53,237 nt of DNA from Hofstenia miamia. Lineage: Eukaryota > Xenacoelomorpha > Acoela > Hofsteniidae. The position numbers and the translations under genes were made by a program. The stretch spans positions 89,565 to 142,801 of the forward strand of contig CABFPE010000487.1 of the NCBI GenBank assembly GCA_900660155.1, written 5' to 3'. Shown here one piece after another: positions 1-12,129 of the stretch (within the stretch, counting starts at the first letter, position 1; the number at the start of each line of letters is the position of its first letter). The notes beneath the pieces were generated by a model. That model searched no databases. It was not told the DNA's origin and saw only the letters and a program-made list of their open reading frames with translations.

Positions 1-3000
1 TATATATATTTCAAAACCAGGCTCATTCTTCAACTTGTGATATTGTGTTATATCATTGCATTTTTGTGACGAGGCCCATTAAATACTAAAAAATAGGCTT
101 TTTGGCCAAACTACTTTCAGTATTGCTTATTGTAATGTGTAAAATCCAAGTGTCAATTTTCATTGAAATCTGTATATAATTGGCCAAAATGTGTAATTTT
201 AGGCTATTTATTAAGAAAACTGTTCTTATGAATTTCTTTCAATTTAAATATATTTTCGTAGAACACCTAAATTTTCAATGTATATAAAGTGCTAAGCCTA
301 ATGTCAATTTTGGCAAAGTTCCTAAATTTCACACTTACGTTTTTATTGTTCTAGTACAAAGGTGTATGTCCAAATTTTCACAAAATTTTAAACAATATTC
401 AAGATTTTATTTTTATAATTCAAGGTGAATTTGTTCAAAATTTCAAACATGTAAAGTCCTCAATGCATTTTATCGGCAAAATATTCAAATTTTTTAAATT
501 GCAATATGGAAAACTAAAAATTTCGGCCGGGCCATTTTTTGATTTTAACTTTAAAGTCGAAAGATTTTGTAAAATGGTGATTTTCAGGGTCTTAGGCTTT
601 TTCATTTTTATAAAATGTTCCCTTTTAGACTTGAATAGCATGTGCAGAATCGGATGTACGAGAGTTTGTGTATGAAAAGTTTAGACTACTTAAATTCCTC
701 TGTCAAGTTAATGTAAAACATTTCAAATTGGTTCAGACATTAATTAGCAGCAAGCTATCAAATTGAAAAATGAAAAATTTTAAATTTTGATATTGCAAAA
801 AAAAAATTGGTGGAAATTTCAATTTTTGTGTAAAACAGTAATTGTCTAAGGACTACATTTTAAGGTTGAAAAAAGGGCGTTTTTTGAGAAAAAGATTCAC
901 AAATGACGTCATTTGATTTTCTTTTAGAAAATCAAAGGTTTAGTCATTTATTTTCGATTAAAAACCTCAATAAAAGATTGGCAACCAAAAGCATGCGTAT
1001 ATTATTTATATTTTAGATGGCATAATAATTGAAATTCGTAAATGGTCGCTGTCTTGCCATTTGATAAACCGCTACACTTATTGAATAGCTAAAAAATTGC
1101 ATTTACACGAATTTAATATTAAATGGGAATTACTTTTCCTATAACAACTTATCTAATGCTAAAAAGAAAACAAGCCTTTCTTGGATATGAAACAACCTTA
1201 AATTAAGTGGGATTAATATAAGTATATTGTACTCAATTTTGTTTATTAGTATTTAAGTATATGATTGTAATGTCTAAAATGTTTAGGCAAACACGCTAGA
1301 ACGTCTCAAATGGTTATTAATACACTAGCTTAATTTTTACAAAAAACGCAAAAATTGAGTCAATCCTTTATAATTTTTAATGGCTTAGTCAATGTGAGCC
1401 CAAAATATTCCTACATGTTTTCTAAATTTTTGCAGGTCAAATATTATTTATATTTAGTATCATAGAATTAAATTTTTGAAAAAATTATCTTAATAATTTT
1501 TTTCCAAATTACAACATTGGGCAACTTTTGAACAGTTTTTAGTAATTTTTTAAATTTTAGTAGTTTAATAACACTTGTGTGTGAAACGTATTTTTGTATA
1601 AATTTGCTTAGATAAAAATGCCATATATAATTTTCGAACATGATTAAGTGTGTTCACTAATAAAATTAATATAGGAATTTTCTCCTAGATCAGTGGAAAT
1701 TCTTTGAGAATCAATTGACAGAAAAACACCTCTTAAAAAATAATTTTAACATATAATGACTAATTGTTGTTTTGAGTTCAAGAATGCAAAACTTATTAAA
1801 GTTAATTATCTATTCTAGAGTTTAAAAATTATACAACTGTACATACTTACATTTTTCTGGAAAACAGCTGAATGTTTATAATTGTTTTGACAACAGTTGC
1901 TATGATATTGTACATCTGCCAAGCTTTTATATTTAATTATATTGACGGAATATTTATTTACACTGGCTATTAAATATATTCTAAGGAGACTTACATATTT
2001 GAAATATATAAAAGATGGCATTCCTTTCTCAAAACAGAAAAAGATAGCGAGATATTTTTCTCATCATATTTGAAATTCATAGTTAACAAATTTCAAACTT
2101 CTCTATCAATTTTTTGTTTTCATTGTCAATGAAATTGCATGTCTTAGGATGTGAGCCCAGGTCTTAAATTTACGAAATTCGAGTTTAACTTGCTTAGGTC
2201 TAACATATGACTAAGAATTTTGACGAAAAATTTACTGCAGACAAATAGAAATATATGGCATTGAGAATATAGTATCAATAGCTTGGTTCGCATTAAAGAA
2301 CAAATACTTTAAGTCATGCATGTCGTTTTGCTCATATCTCACTTCAATTATGTTAGCTATGTGAGAAAATCACAAGGGTCTATTAATATATGCCAATTTG
2401 CAAACAATGATTTTAACTATAACGTGCAAGTTTCCCTAAAGTGAAGAATAAAAAGTAACATAAAAATTCTCTTAAAAATCCAAAAAGTACATATAGATAA
2501 AAAGGATGGGCAGCAACTAAAAATTTTCATGTGACAGGCAAAAACGAGTGCCCAATTTGAAAACTCAACAACACTTTATTAATCAGCTTAATCAAAATGG
2601 CTCATTGTCACAATTTATGTATTCTGAAAATAGGCATCATCCTTAATATCATGCTGCTGTATATTGCAATACTTCTAGATAAATGTCCAAAATACTCGTA
2701 TATGGTACTTTTTGTGGTTGAAAACTTTGCTTTAGGTAAACTGAAAAATCCGAACATACAGAAGCGATGTTTACAATCAAAACGTTTGCAGCTCATGGTA
2801 AGTCACTTTGTGTACTGGCATTTTAAATTGAATCGATTTTCTCTAGAAAAACCCAAGAATTAGGCAAAATGCACAATTCATCTACACAAAATATTTCCAA
2901 GCAGTTCTATGACAGTAATTTTATCCTAAGCATAAGAAAACTTGATGTATGTAAAACAATGCATAAATAAAAGACTTTCAAAATCTGTTGTTAATAAATA

Positions 3001-3130
3001 ACAAACAATTATTGATTAATGTGTTAAATTCATCTGAGAAGCCAAAAGAGAATAACACGGAGGCTATTGGGCTATTACTGGCTCACTAGGCCTCTGCTAG
3101 ACATGGGGACTTACAATTATTTAATATAGG
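1..3130. other. AT-rich non-coding stretch
   Basis: I see no coding region, RNA gene or structured repeat. Open frames here are short, overlap on opposite strands and contain low-complexity Phe/Lys/Ile-rich peptides expected from AT-rich DNA. The recognisable LINE to the right begins at about 3,140. Confidence 0.6.
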
Positions 3131-3139
3131 CCGAAAAGA

Positions 3140-4551
3140 ATGCCCTAACTTTAAAAAAAAATTGTGAATAGATTAAGCAGCATGCATTCAGATTTGTGAC
3201 CCGATATGAAGTTCTTAAAGCTATAGCTAAGCTAGAAGTCAACAAATTAAGCGGACCTTCCGAAATACCGGCATGGTGTATTAAAGTTTGTGGAAAATTA
3301 ATTGTTAGTCCTTTATGTAATATCATCATTCACTGCATTAAACTAAATAGTTTTCTATCAATATTAAAATTAGCTAATGTTACTCCCATATATAAAAAAG
3401 ATAACCCTTTAAGATATTTCAATTACCGGCCCATATCAATTATCTCGCCTTTACAAAAATTTTCGGAAAAACTAATATTTCACCAAATTAACACTTATCT
3501 CTATAACAACTCGATTCTTTCGAATACTAAATTTGGCTTTTACAAAGGTCACTCCACCTCCTGATGCCTTACTTTATGCTACTGAAAATTGGAGATCTTA
3601 TCTTGATAATAACATTTTTGTCACAATTGCTTCTGTCGATTTGTCCAAAGCATTTGACTCCATTGATCAACAGATTCTTCTTAGAAAACTAGAATACATT
3701 GGTTTCGATTCTAATAGTATAAATTTAATAAGATGCTACATAAGTGATCGATTTCAAACAGTCAAAGTAAATGGTATATTTTATAACTGGGGTAAAACTT
3801 ACAAAGGTGTTCCACAAGGTACGATTTTAGGACCTCTGTTTTTTTCGTTGTATGTTAATGATTTAAATTGCAGTTTAAGCAATGATTGTGGAATAGTACA
3901 GTATGCTGACGATACATGTATATACACATATGATCATCAAATAGAAACGTCGATTAGTAAATTAGAAAAAATCTATCTCAATTGCTAAGATATTTCAATA
4001 TTCATAATTTAACTGTAAATCCCACGAAAAAAAATTCTGTGTTATGTCTCCATTTAATAAAGATCATCGATCACATATTTTAAATTGTTCGGGGCCAAAA
4101 ACTGCTGAAGTTGAGACTTTCAAATATCTTGGAGTAACAATTGACAGTAAATTGAACTATTCAAATCACATACGCATAGTTCTACGAAAAATGGCAATGG
4201 GAATTAAAACTATTTCACATGTAGCAAATTTTATAAATGCAAAAATAAAATAAATGTTAGTTAACTCTCCAGTATTAAGTCATTACAGATACTGAAATAT
4301 CTTATTTAATAACATAAACCACTCATTAATAAATAAACTTGATTCACAAATCAAATGGGCAGCTAAAGTTTATGACAAAAATGATTCTACTACGAAGGAA
4401 AAACGTTTATACTGTACTAATGGTTCTTCATATTTCATAAGATATTTTTCATCAATAAAATTTTGGGATATCTCAATCCAATGCTCACCTAACAGTAAAC
4501 TGCAATTTCCTCTATATGCGTGTTCAACTTATCATTCGAGAGGACATCCAA
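3140..4551 (+). pseudogene. LINE reverse transcriptase fragment, copy 1
   Basis: This is the 3' half of a non-LTR retrotransposon ORF2 that would copy LINE RNA at a nicked target. The pre-RT and fingers region is at 3,196-3,564, with NYRPIS and an FGF-type motif. The palm is at 3,533-3,988, with VDLSKAFDSID, GVPQGTILGPLFF and the catalytic YADD box. The thumb region is at 4,044-4,253. The frame shifts at about 3,540, and further stops lie at about 3,987 and after 4,250. The endonuclease domain and ORF1 are missing, so the copy is 5'-truncated and dead. Its right end is a single N, after which a second copy of the same region begins. It differs in sequence from the LINE at 23.8-27.6 kb. Jockey/CR1-type affiliation is likely from the motif style, but the clade is not certain. 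Confidence 0.88.
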
Positions 4552-4552
4552 N
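4552..4552. other. Single N, probable contig join
   Basis: The 687 bases left of this N (from about 3,865) are matched by roughly 690 bases right of it (to about 5,242), at an offset of 688. Two related LINE copies are therefore abutted at an undetermined base. An assembly join is the simplest reading. Confidence 0.7.
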
Positions 4553-5550
4553 AAATTGCAGTTTAAGCAATGATTGGGGAATAGTACAGTATGCTGACGA
4601 TACATGTATATACACATATGATTATCAAATAGAAACGTGGATTAGTAAATTAGAAAAAATAGATCACAATTGCTAATATATTTCAATATTTATAATTTAA
4701 CTGTAAATCCCACTAAAACAGAATTCTGTGCTACGTCTCCATTTAATAAAGATCATCAATCACATATTTTAAGTTATTCGGGGTCAAAAATTGCTCAAGT
4801 TGAAACTTTCAAATATCTTGGAGTAACAATTGACAATAAATTAAACTATTCAAATCACCTACACATAGAATAGTACTATGAAAAATGGCAATGGGAATTA
4901 AAATTATTTCAAATGTAGCAAATTTTATAAATACAAAAAGGAAGTTATTGTTAGTTAACTCTTTAGTATTAAGTCATTACAGATACTGTAATATCTTATT
5001 TAATAACATAAACCACTCATTAATAAATAAAATTGATTTACAAATCAAATGGGTAGCTAAAGATTATAGCGAAAATTATTCTACTACAAATGAAAAACGT
5101 TTATCTTGTATTAATGATGCTTCATATTTCATAAGTTAATTTTCATTAATAAAATTTTGGGATATCTCAAAATAGCGCTCACCTTACAGTAAACTGCAAT
5201 TTCCTCTATATGCGTGTTCAACTTATTATTTGAGGACATCCAAATTCAGAAAAGTGAAGTTCAAGACGCATTTTCTTAAAAATGCATTTTTAAACTCAGC
5301 AGTTGATCTATGGAATAACTTACCAATTGAAATAAAGCGAATAAAAAAGCAAATTAAATTTTAAAATCAAATTAATAACTAACTTCATAAACAATATATC
5401 CCTAAAATATGTTCTACATCATAGAAAGGATTTCAGTTTTTTAAAAGATATCATTAATTAGCAATAAACTGGGTAAACTGATAATTCTGAATCCATGTTT
5501 TTTGTTATTATGTTTTTGTAGTTTTGTGTATTTTATGTTGTTATTGACGA

Positions 5551-5613
5551 ATTAAGTGTAGTATTAGCAGCTTTTGTTGAGGTGTATAATTATGCCAATG
5601 TACTACACTTAAT
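5551..5613 (+). other. LINE 3' UTR stem-loop
   Basis: The sequence attaagtgtagta at 5,551-5,563 is exactly complementary to tactacacttaat at 5,601-5,613, giving a 13-bp stem with a 37-nt loop immediately before the element's 3' tail. Several LINE clades (CR1/L2 and relatives) use a 3' hairpin for recognition by their own RT, so this is a plausible retrotransposition signal. Confidence 0.7.
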
Positions 5614-5640
5614 AAGAAATTCTATTCTATTCTATTTTAT
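5614..5640 (+). repeat. ATTCT-type microsatellite tail of LINE
   Basis: About four imperfect copies of a TCTAT/ATTCT pentamer directly follow the hairpin. LINEs of the CR1/L2 type end in short microsatellites and not in long poly(A), so this marks the 3' boundary. Confidence 0.7.
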
Positions 5641-6580
5641 AAATAATGTCAACATTTATCCCTCTGTGAATCCCACCAATTGATGCTAATCAGCAATCAG
5701 TTTTGATTGATGGCTCTTGAATGATAAATATCCTCAACACTGGATTGGAAGTTCTTCATCTGCAGGCTAAGCTACAACAGAGTTGTTGATAAAATACTAT
5801 AGAGTCAATTGGGGAACTGTGCCCAATTTTAATTCTTTTTAATTATGTTATTTTTATTTACTTTAGTGACGTCTGTATGACGTATTTATTTCGAGCTTAA
5901 TTCATGAAGCAAAGTATTGTCTCCTCGATTGGTGCTAACTTGTTGCTCAATTTAATTTGCAAGTGAAAAGTGATATTTGATTTGCATTGTAAACAAAGAC
6001 AGGTAATATTTATGATTTTGTGTAAATATGAGAAGCTATGTTGAGAGTGAGCAATAGATGTTATCTCACTAAAACTGTGTTTGCTTTTCTTTACAATTAT
6101 TATCGTGATTACTTTGGTATGATAATTGCTTAAGTTTCCACCAACAATTTGGGAGTCACTCTTCTGTGCAGGGAACAACAATCTAGTTCTCAGACAGTAG
6201 CAGTCCAAATCATGGACCACATAAGTTATGGCTATGGTTACATGTAGATATAACGAACATTTCTTTCCATTTCAACATCAACCTTCACATATAATCTATT
6301 ACACTGTGATGATATTATGCCATTGGCTAACAGAAATGCGTGTGATTTACATGTTATTATTACATGAGCTGAGAGATAAGAACACAATTGAGAGCTTATT
6401 GTTTATTAAGCTAGGTAATAATAAGTGAAACAAATAGGGTAGCCCTTACAAGCAAGTTTAAGAACCACTCTTCTTGGACATCACTCTGACTTGAAGCCAT
6501 ATGAATTGGTCATTCTGGATGTTTTCATTCTAAAACAGTTTTACTAATTACCTGGATGAATTACCAATGTTTTCTACATA
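5641..6580. other. Non-coding stretch, possibly part of gypsy A LTR
   Basis: No protein similarity is visible. The right part probably belongs to the 5' LTR of gypsy copy A, which must end just before the primer-binding site at 6,687. Because no second LTR copy is present, its left boundary cannot be set. Confidence 0.4.
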
Positions 6581-6686
6581 TTTATTTATTGTTAGAATCA
6601 GGACCACTACAAGATGGTCACTCTTGCAACCTTCTGCTGACATTAAGTTCCCCAGTTCTGTCATAGTTCCAGCCCCTGATTCTACA

Positions 6687-6702
6687 TGGTGACCCTAACA
6701 TG
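6687..6702 (+). other. Candidate primer-binding site of gypsy A
   Basis: After a CA end (ttctaca, ending at 6,686) comes tggtgaccctaacatg. It starts with TGG, as expected for pairing with the CCA end of a tRNA, and resembles TGGTGACCC-type sites in other gypsy elements. It lies about 240 nt upstream of the gag start. The tRNA is not determined. Confidence 0.55.
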
Positions 6703-6938
6703 TTCCTGAACTGTCACCAGATGTTATTAACTAGTTTGTTTTGGTACTTTTATTTTTATACTATTTGTTTTTGCATGTTGGATTTATTACCAATCACTAC
6801 TGTACTTGTACAGCTTAATTGCTGCTGCTGTTTTGGCAACTATTGTTGTTACCTGAATTTAGAAGTGCTCCCAAATTGTGATGGATTTTTCTGAAAATTC
6901 TTGTTTTCGTTATTTTTGTGTTACATTTGTTTTATGCT

Positions 6939-8590
6939 ATGGATTCTAGTAATACTGTTGTGTTTTCTTCTATTGGACCTCCTTTGCAGAGCATCCCCTA
7001 TGCAAGCACTGGTAGCCAGAATGTTTCCCCTTGTAACATTGGATCATTAGTGAACTTATCTTTACCTACTTCCCCCATCACACTTCTCTGGCAAACCACT
7101 GATACATCCTCAATACCAATACTGCTCCAATGATTCCAGCTCCTCCATATGGAGACCCAGCACCTCAATTAAACACTCAGACATTAGAAATTGAAAGTTT
7201 GAAGGAGTTTTTGTCGCAACAAATGGCAATGAGGATGGAAGGTGAAAGGCGCATTGAATCTTTACAATCAGAGTTAAACACTCAGCATGTTGAGTATCAA
7301 CACATCAAAAGGAAAATGCTAGAAGCAAGCATGTCCAAATTAGCAAGCTTTCCCCTCCAGTTAATGTTCTACCTGCTTGTGGTGAAGAACCCTCATTCCA
7401 TTGTTCTGCCAATTATGTTATGCACATTGTATTAGATGAGGTTTTAGATGTTTTTTAGTGAAAAGTTGACCCATCAGGTTGCTCAGATGGTGTTTGCCCA
7501 ATTCTAAGAGTTTCCCCAAATGCTCTTTGCAAGCCTCTGCAATGCCTAAGTCTGCCTCATTGGCCACCTTTCTTGTAAATTGTAGTCCAACATTCACTCA
7601 ATCAGTTTTGACTCATGTGTCAACATTATCCACTGTGGCTATGCAAATTCACCTAAAATGACTGGCGCCTGTTAATACCACTGTTGTGCCTACTATTTCT
7701 GAACATGTAGTATCTGGAAGTCATCCTCTTAGTGCGCCTATTGGGATGTGATGACTAGCTAGCCACTGTTTACTAAGTTGATTCTTTCTGTTGAACCCAG
7801 TAGCAGCCAAAAATACTTTAATAAGCATTCTGTGTTACCAAAATTCACTGGTTGTATTGATGAAGTGTCACAATCGTATGATGAATGGTTCTTTTTGTTT
7901 AAACTTACAATGAAACAATATCACAATACACAAGAGGCCCTGTATCCCAGTTCCCACTGTATCTCCAGGGAATAGCATACAATCAATATATGATGTTAGA
8001 TCATGAAACCAAGACTGATTATCAGTTGTTGATAGGATATTTTGAAGATCACTATTGTGTTCCTCATATAAAGCACCAATACAAGACTCTGTTGTGTAGG
8101 ATGTTGTTTAAGAAAGGAGATAATATGTGAAACTACATCACTCAAGTTGAGAGATTGTTCCATCTAAGCAACTTGTCACCAGAACATGATCTGTGCTCTT
8201 ATACTTGCCAAGGCTTTCCTCAATACATCTGCAGCCAACTAGAGCTGAAGTGTGATCCAGAAGATGACCTTCATGTTATAATTTGAAAAACCATTAGTGT
8301 AGTATATCTGATACACAATCCAAGTTGGATTTATAGGGATGTTGGTGAAATGAAATTAAAAACAGAGCCTGGGAAAATTAGGCTAAAGGAGACTCTGCCT
8401 GCTGATACTTCTTTCAAGAAAAATATTTGACTTCTCCTCTATTTGTTGTTATTGGTGTTGTCAGAAAGGGCCACATAAAAAATACTTGCAGTACTGCCAT
8501 CTGACTCATTGCTGATGGAGATGGGTTTCTAATTAATGAACATAAAATAGAGATCCCCAACATTGAATGTGATGTGTGGCTTTAAACTAA
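6939..8590 (+). pseudogene. Gypsy A gag remnant
   Basis: Gag would form the retrotransposon capsid and bind its RNA. The first plausible start is the ATG at 6,939. A coiled-coil-like segment is at 7,130-7,435 (frame 2). The conserved capsid block VLPKFTGCIDE lies in 7,778-7,975, matching VLPKFTGRVDS in copy C and ATLSKFTGQI in copy B. A CX2CX4HX4C zinc-knuckle pattern is recognisable near 8,440-8,490 but is split by a one-base shift. The gag frame ends at TAA 8,588-8,590, immediately after a slippery heptamer. Several internal stops show decay. The recurrent gag frame (7,130, 7,778 and the heptamer codons) is the same, which supports the assignment. Confidence 0.75.
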
Positions 8591-8606
8591 CAAGAGTGCT
8601 GCCTCC
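8581..8606 (+). promoter_or_regulatory. -1 ribosomal frameshift signal, gypsy A gag/pol
   Basis: The gag-frame codons end as GCT TTA AAC TAA, so the heptamer T TTA AAC (8,581-8,587) abuts the stop. After a 5-nt spacer comes AGAG, TGCTGC, CTCC (8,593-8,606), a weakened hairpin of the form seen in B and C. Shifting -1 enters the protease/RT frame. U UUA AAC is a canonical slippery site. Confidence 0.72.
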
Positions 8607-9930
8607 TGACAACCAAGCACAGGATGTTTTTGTTATCACTAATATGATGAGGAAGAATGTGATTCCTGTTGAAGTTAATGAATCTTAGTGCATGCTACTT
8701 CAGACACTGGAGCACCTGCATTGATACAAATGTTGCACTACATTATGCATGAGTAGGGATGCATTAGACTCCTCTGCAATTCGCCTGATAGATGCCTCAG
8801 GGAATAAGATCTAATTTAAAGGAAGGGTCCACAATGTATAATTTGAATTAATAAAGAGCTATTCCAAGTTGATTTGGTTGTTGTCAACACTCATGATCAA
8901 ATGCTGCCTTAAAACATCATTTTGGGTAGCAACTTTTTAGAATGCAATGCATGTGTAATCAATTACAGAAATAATACCAATTTGATCAAAGACCCCAAGG
9001 TCACACAGTTGACCACAATTCCTTAAAAAGAAATTTGTTTTCAGCTTACCAATTCTGTTGTTATTAAAGCACAACATTGGATGAGAGCAACCATTTTTTA
9101 CAGACAGCCATTACAGTGGTGATGTGATGATTGGTTGACAAAAAGGAAATTACCAGAAGAAAGTTAACTTCTCATCCAATTTATGCCATGTTAAGCAAGG
9201 AAAAACTTGTGTGACTATTCTGAACAGCTTAAGGTTTCCTGTTCACCTCAACCACTCACAAGTGGAGATTGTTGCCATGCCCATTCAAATGGAAAACATA
9301 ACCACCTCATGTTTGCTGATATTCATGGATAAACCATCAGATCCAGTAAAAATTCCCACTGTCTCTGTTGAGTCTCATTCACACCTTATTGCTGCAGAGC
9401 ACCAATCTTTGATCAATTTTCTCAGAAGTAAAAGTGAAGTCCTTAATTATGGCTATATCAGTGTGGGGCAGGCAATTGCAGAATAACATGCCATCAAAAC
9501 AAAACATGACAAGCCTATTGGTTTACTGGTACTGGTAAGATGAGTTCCAGAGAATCTTAAAGGAGAATATGAAAAAATATTGAGCAAACTCATCAAGAGT
9601 GGGATAATCCAGGGAAGCAACAGCCCATATGCCACACCAACTGTATTCATTAAACAAGGGGAGAAGTATTGCTTATGTATTGATTTTTGGAAGTTAAATG
9701 AAATTTGTGTTAAAGACACCTATCCCTTACCAAGGATCAAGGATCTCCTGTACCTTCTTTTTGTGCCTTGATCTTTGTGAGGCATACTGGCAGGTTCTTA
9801 TGTGAACAGCCAATATCCAGAAGACTGCTTTTATAACTCCATATGGATTATATGAGTGGAAATATATGGCATTCATGTTGTGTAATGCCCCCACCACCTT
9901 TCAAAGCTAGGTGACTAAAATTTTGAAAAA
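8581..9930 (+). pseudogene. Gypsy A protease and reverse transcriptase
   Basis: The pol frame opens at the frameshift site with FKLTRVLPP, matching the start of pol in copies B and C. The aspartic protease motif SDTGAPALI is at about 8,700-8,740. Later segments include 9,211-9,486 (protease-RT linker, with LNYGYISVGQ) and 9,580-9,771 (RT fingers, with SPYATPTVFIKQG and LCIDFWKLNE). The palm block with CLDLCEAYWQV and ITPYGLYEW follows at about 9,765-9,905. Stops lie within the palm, and the sequence then passes to the RNase H region without a recognisable YxDD box. The copy is inactive. The last trustworthy RT sequence ends near 9,930. Confidence 0.82.
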
Positions 9931-10600
9931 TGATGGTAATATGCTGGAGCCTGGATTTTTTAGACAAAATCAAGACTCTGAAAGGTCAAAAGGATGTGCA
10001 AAGATTAATGCGATTCCTGAATTATTTTGGAATTTTTATTCCTGATATTGTGAAGAAGACTAAAAACACTTCTCAATTTCTCAAGAAAACAGTCAATTTT
10101 AAGTGGACCTGGTCTGAGCAGGACAATCTAGAACAAATTAAAAGGAGTTGAAGAAAATCCCCACTTTAAATACATGGATTATACCAAGAACTTCATTGTT
10201 GACTGTGGCACTAGTGCTGTAATGATCAGTGGCATGCTGAGCCAAGTTATCAATGGTGTGGAAAGTCTGGTACAATATTTCAGTCAAAAGCTAAAAGCCA
10301 CTAAGAAAAATTATGGTGCTACTAAGTGTGAAATGTTGGCAGTAGTAGAGGCGCTAAAGAAGTTTAGATATTTCATACTTGGTTGATCCTTTGTGGTGTG
10401 CACTGACAATAATGTACTTGCATGGTTAAAAAGTTCTCCAGAGATAAGTCTAACATTGTTGCCAAGTGGATAGGGTATCTTAATGACTTTTTGTTTACCA
10501 TTCAACACAGACCAGGAAAGTTTCACATTAAAGCTGACAGCTGAACTGCACTCCCCAGTAATGAGCAAGATCTTAAAAAGCTGGCTGGAGAGAAGACCTG
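9930..10600 (+). pseudogene. Gypsy A RT connection and RNase H
   Basis: RNase H removes the RNA strand of the hybrid during reverse transcription. The connection segment at 9,930-10,151 contains RFLNYFGIFIP and the FKWTWSEQ block. The RNase H core at 10,174-10,386 shows the first acidic residue in IVDCGTSA and the second in CEMLAVVEALK; the third is in CTDNNVLAWL just after a TGA at 10,384-10,386. The order and spacing match copy C (42,634-43,059). Two in-frame stops and a shift between the two parts show decay. Confidence 0.8.
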
Positions 10601-11355
10601 ATTTTAGTTTATGCCATTCAGCAAATATGATCTGCTACCTGAAATAAATGCTGATCAGCAAGGCAGAGCTATTCTGCCCATTATGTTATGAGAAGAAATT
10701 ACAGAACATGAAATAATTCAGCACCAATGACATGCTGTCAGAAATCATTGAACAAGTTAAAGATCCTTTTTTCCCAATGCATCCAGTTGTAAACCATTAT
10801 TTTAAACAATCCAACTGGACAACTGCACAAGGGCTCTTATTCACCAAAAGCCACAACAAACATTTGGCAATTCCTGAGTTCTTTTGACATGACCTTGTAT
10901 GAAAAGTTCATGAGCAAGGCCATCTCAGCATCATACAAACTGAGAATACATTCAACACTCATTATGTCACCATAGAAGTGTGTGCTGCCATCATAGAAGT
11001 TATTGTTAAGTGTGAGAAATATCTACTGCAAATTGCAAGTCACTTTCCAGAGCAATGGGCAGAATTAGTAAATTGACCAGCTGAATGAACCAATGAAGTA
11101 GTCCACATGGATTTGGAAAAATTATCAAAAGATGACAATAGCTACCAATATTTGTTAGTCATGGTAGACCACTTTACTAAGTATGCTCAGCTGATTCCTC
11201 TCAGCAGTATGATTGCTGAAAGAGTCAGGGAGAAAATAGTCAAAAAATGGACACTTAAGTTGGGGCCCATGGAAAAGCTTGTGTCTGATTGTGGCCCTCA
11301 ATTTGAACACAATCTTAATAACAGTAAAATTGTTCACATTCAAAGGCTTAAATGA
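10601..11355 (+). pseudogene. Gypsy A integrase, internally deleted
   Basis: Integrase joins LTR DNA to the target. A degenerate HHCC region precedes 11,050. The core at 11,107-11,355 has VHMDLEKLSKDD (first acidic residue) and KLVSDCGPQFE (second). Directly after the second motif the sequence jumps to KIVHIQRLK, which corresponds to the very end of integrase in copy C (ILHFQNLK). The third catalytic residue and most of the C-terminal domain are therefore deleted. The frame closes at TGA 11,353-11,355, the same site as the stop in copy C, and continues in frame into ORF3. Confidence 0.82.
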
Positions 11356-11965
11356 GTAGTTAAGGATATCAAAAACGTCATTATAGATGAAAATAATGAG
11401 CTTATGATTATAGATAATGGTACAATGATTTGACGGAGTGTTGTGAAGAGGATTTTGATGATATTGGTTTTGATGTTAGTACCATAAATACTATTGATAG
11501 TAATAGTACTCATGTACTGCCCCAATGCCAGGCTGACTCAATAGTCCCTCTGAGCTCACAGCCTTCCTCCTTTTTTGAGTCCTCTACTACCACTTCTACA
11601 GTTTGTTCTAGGAAGGCTGTAGAGAGAAAAAGAAGATGTCAAAGATTGGTGAAGAAATTTTACATCCCTATTTTATTTCCACCCAAAAAGCTATTCACTT
11701 TATTAGAGATAATGTCTCTAAACAGACCAAGAATAAGCTATGCTGGGCATACAATATAAAAAAGTTGCCATGTGCTATCAATGTTATACCTTTCATTATG
11801 GATGCAGAATGCAGACCCCAGGTAAACACAATTATATGCTATTATTCTAAGATGTGTGACAGTCTCAGTAGATATTATTGGTGCAGTACCTTTGATGAAG
11901 ATTTTACTATTTCACACCTATGCCAGTTTTTGAATGTGCATGTTAAAAAAAAATTTATTGAGTAG
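11356..11965 (+). pseudogene. Gypsy A post-integrase ORF3 (truncated)
   Basis: The frame after the integrase TGA reads a segment with IIDENNELMIIDNG, parallel to the start of ORF3 in copy C. A shift near 11,425 leads into an acidic Ser/Thr-rich stretch (from 11,430). From 11,636 comes SKIGEEILHPYF, matching IGKERIHPYF in C and IGSNVVHPYF in B. It is followed by a block with NTIICYYSKM and STFDEDFTI, matching NTIIAYTGEM and ITFDEQFTM in C. The basic repeat region seen in C is missing. The homology stops at about 11,965. I do not recognise the family; no signal peptide or membrane span is visible. Confidence 0.65.
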
Positions 11966-12129
11966 ATTCCAAAATCACTTGAAAATCCTGGTAGTTTTGA
12001 TGTCTAGTAATTGATATATAGAAGCTCACTTTGCATGGCAGCTCAGCTCACAAATTTTATTTAGACAAAGGTCTGACCCACACAGCATCATAGAACACAC
12101 TAAAGAAATGCTTGCTATCAGTGCCACAT

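Larger units (their letters stand above)
4553..5640 (+). pseudogene. LINE 3' fragment, copy 2, with 3' UTR
   Basis: This second copy of the same LINE family starts inside the RT palm just upstream of a YADD box (near 4,590). It continues through thumb fragments at 4,670-4,873 and 4,885-5,139 into a 3' UTR. By eye it differs from copy 1 at roughly one base in ten, so it is a separate insertion or deeply diverged allele, not a sequencing duplicate. The coding part is broken by stops and indels. Its value is the complete 3' end: a perfect 13-bp inverted repeat followed by an ATTCT-type tail, which marks the terminus at about 5,640. Confidence 0.82.
6600..12000 (+). mobile_element. Gypsy-type LTR retrotransposon copy A (decayed)
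   Basis: Colinear remains of gag, protease, RT, RNase H, integrase and a post-integrase ORF3 run left to right. The 5' end is marked by a probable LTR end and primer-binding site. No 3' LTR is seen: the element stops inside ORF3 and copy B begins within about 170 bp. Domain order with integrase after RNase H identifies Ty3/gypsy (Metaviridae). Multiple stops, frameshifts and a deletion in integrase make it non-autonomous. Homology to copies B and C extends over all parts. Confidence 0.85.

Noticed and set aside
2597..2863. Small secreted or membrane protein
   Set aside because: An 88-codon frame overlaps an equally long frame on the other strand, and there is no supporting signal.
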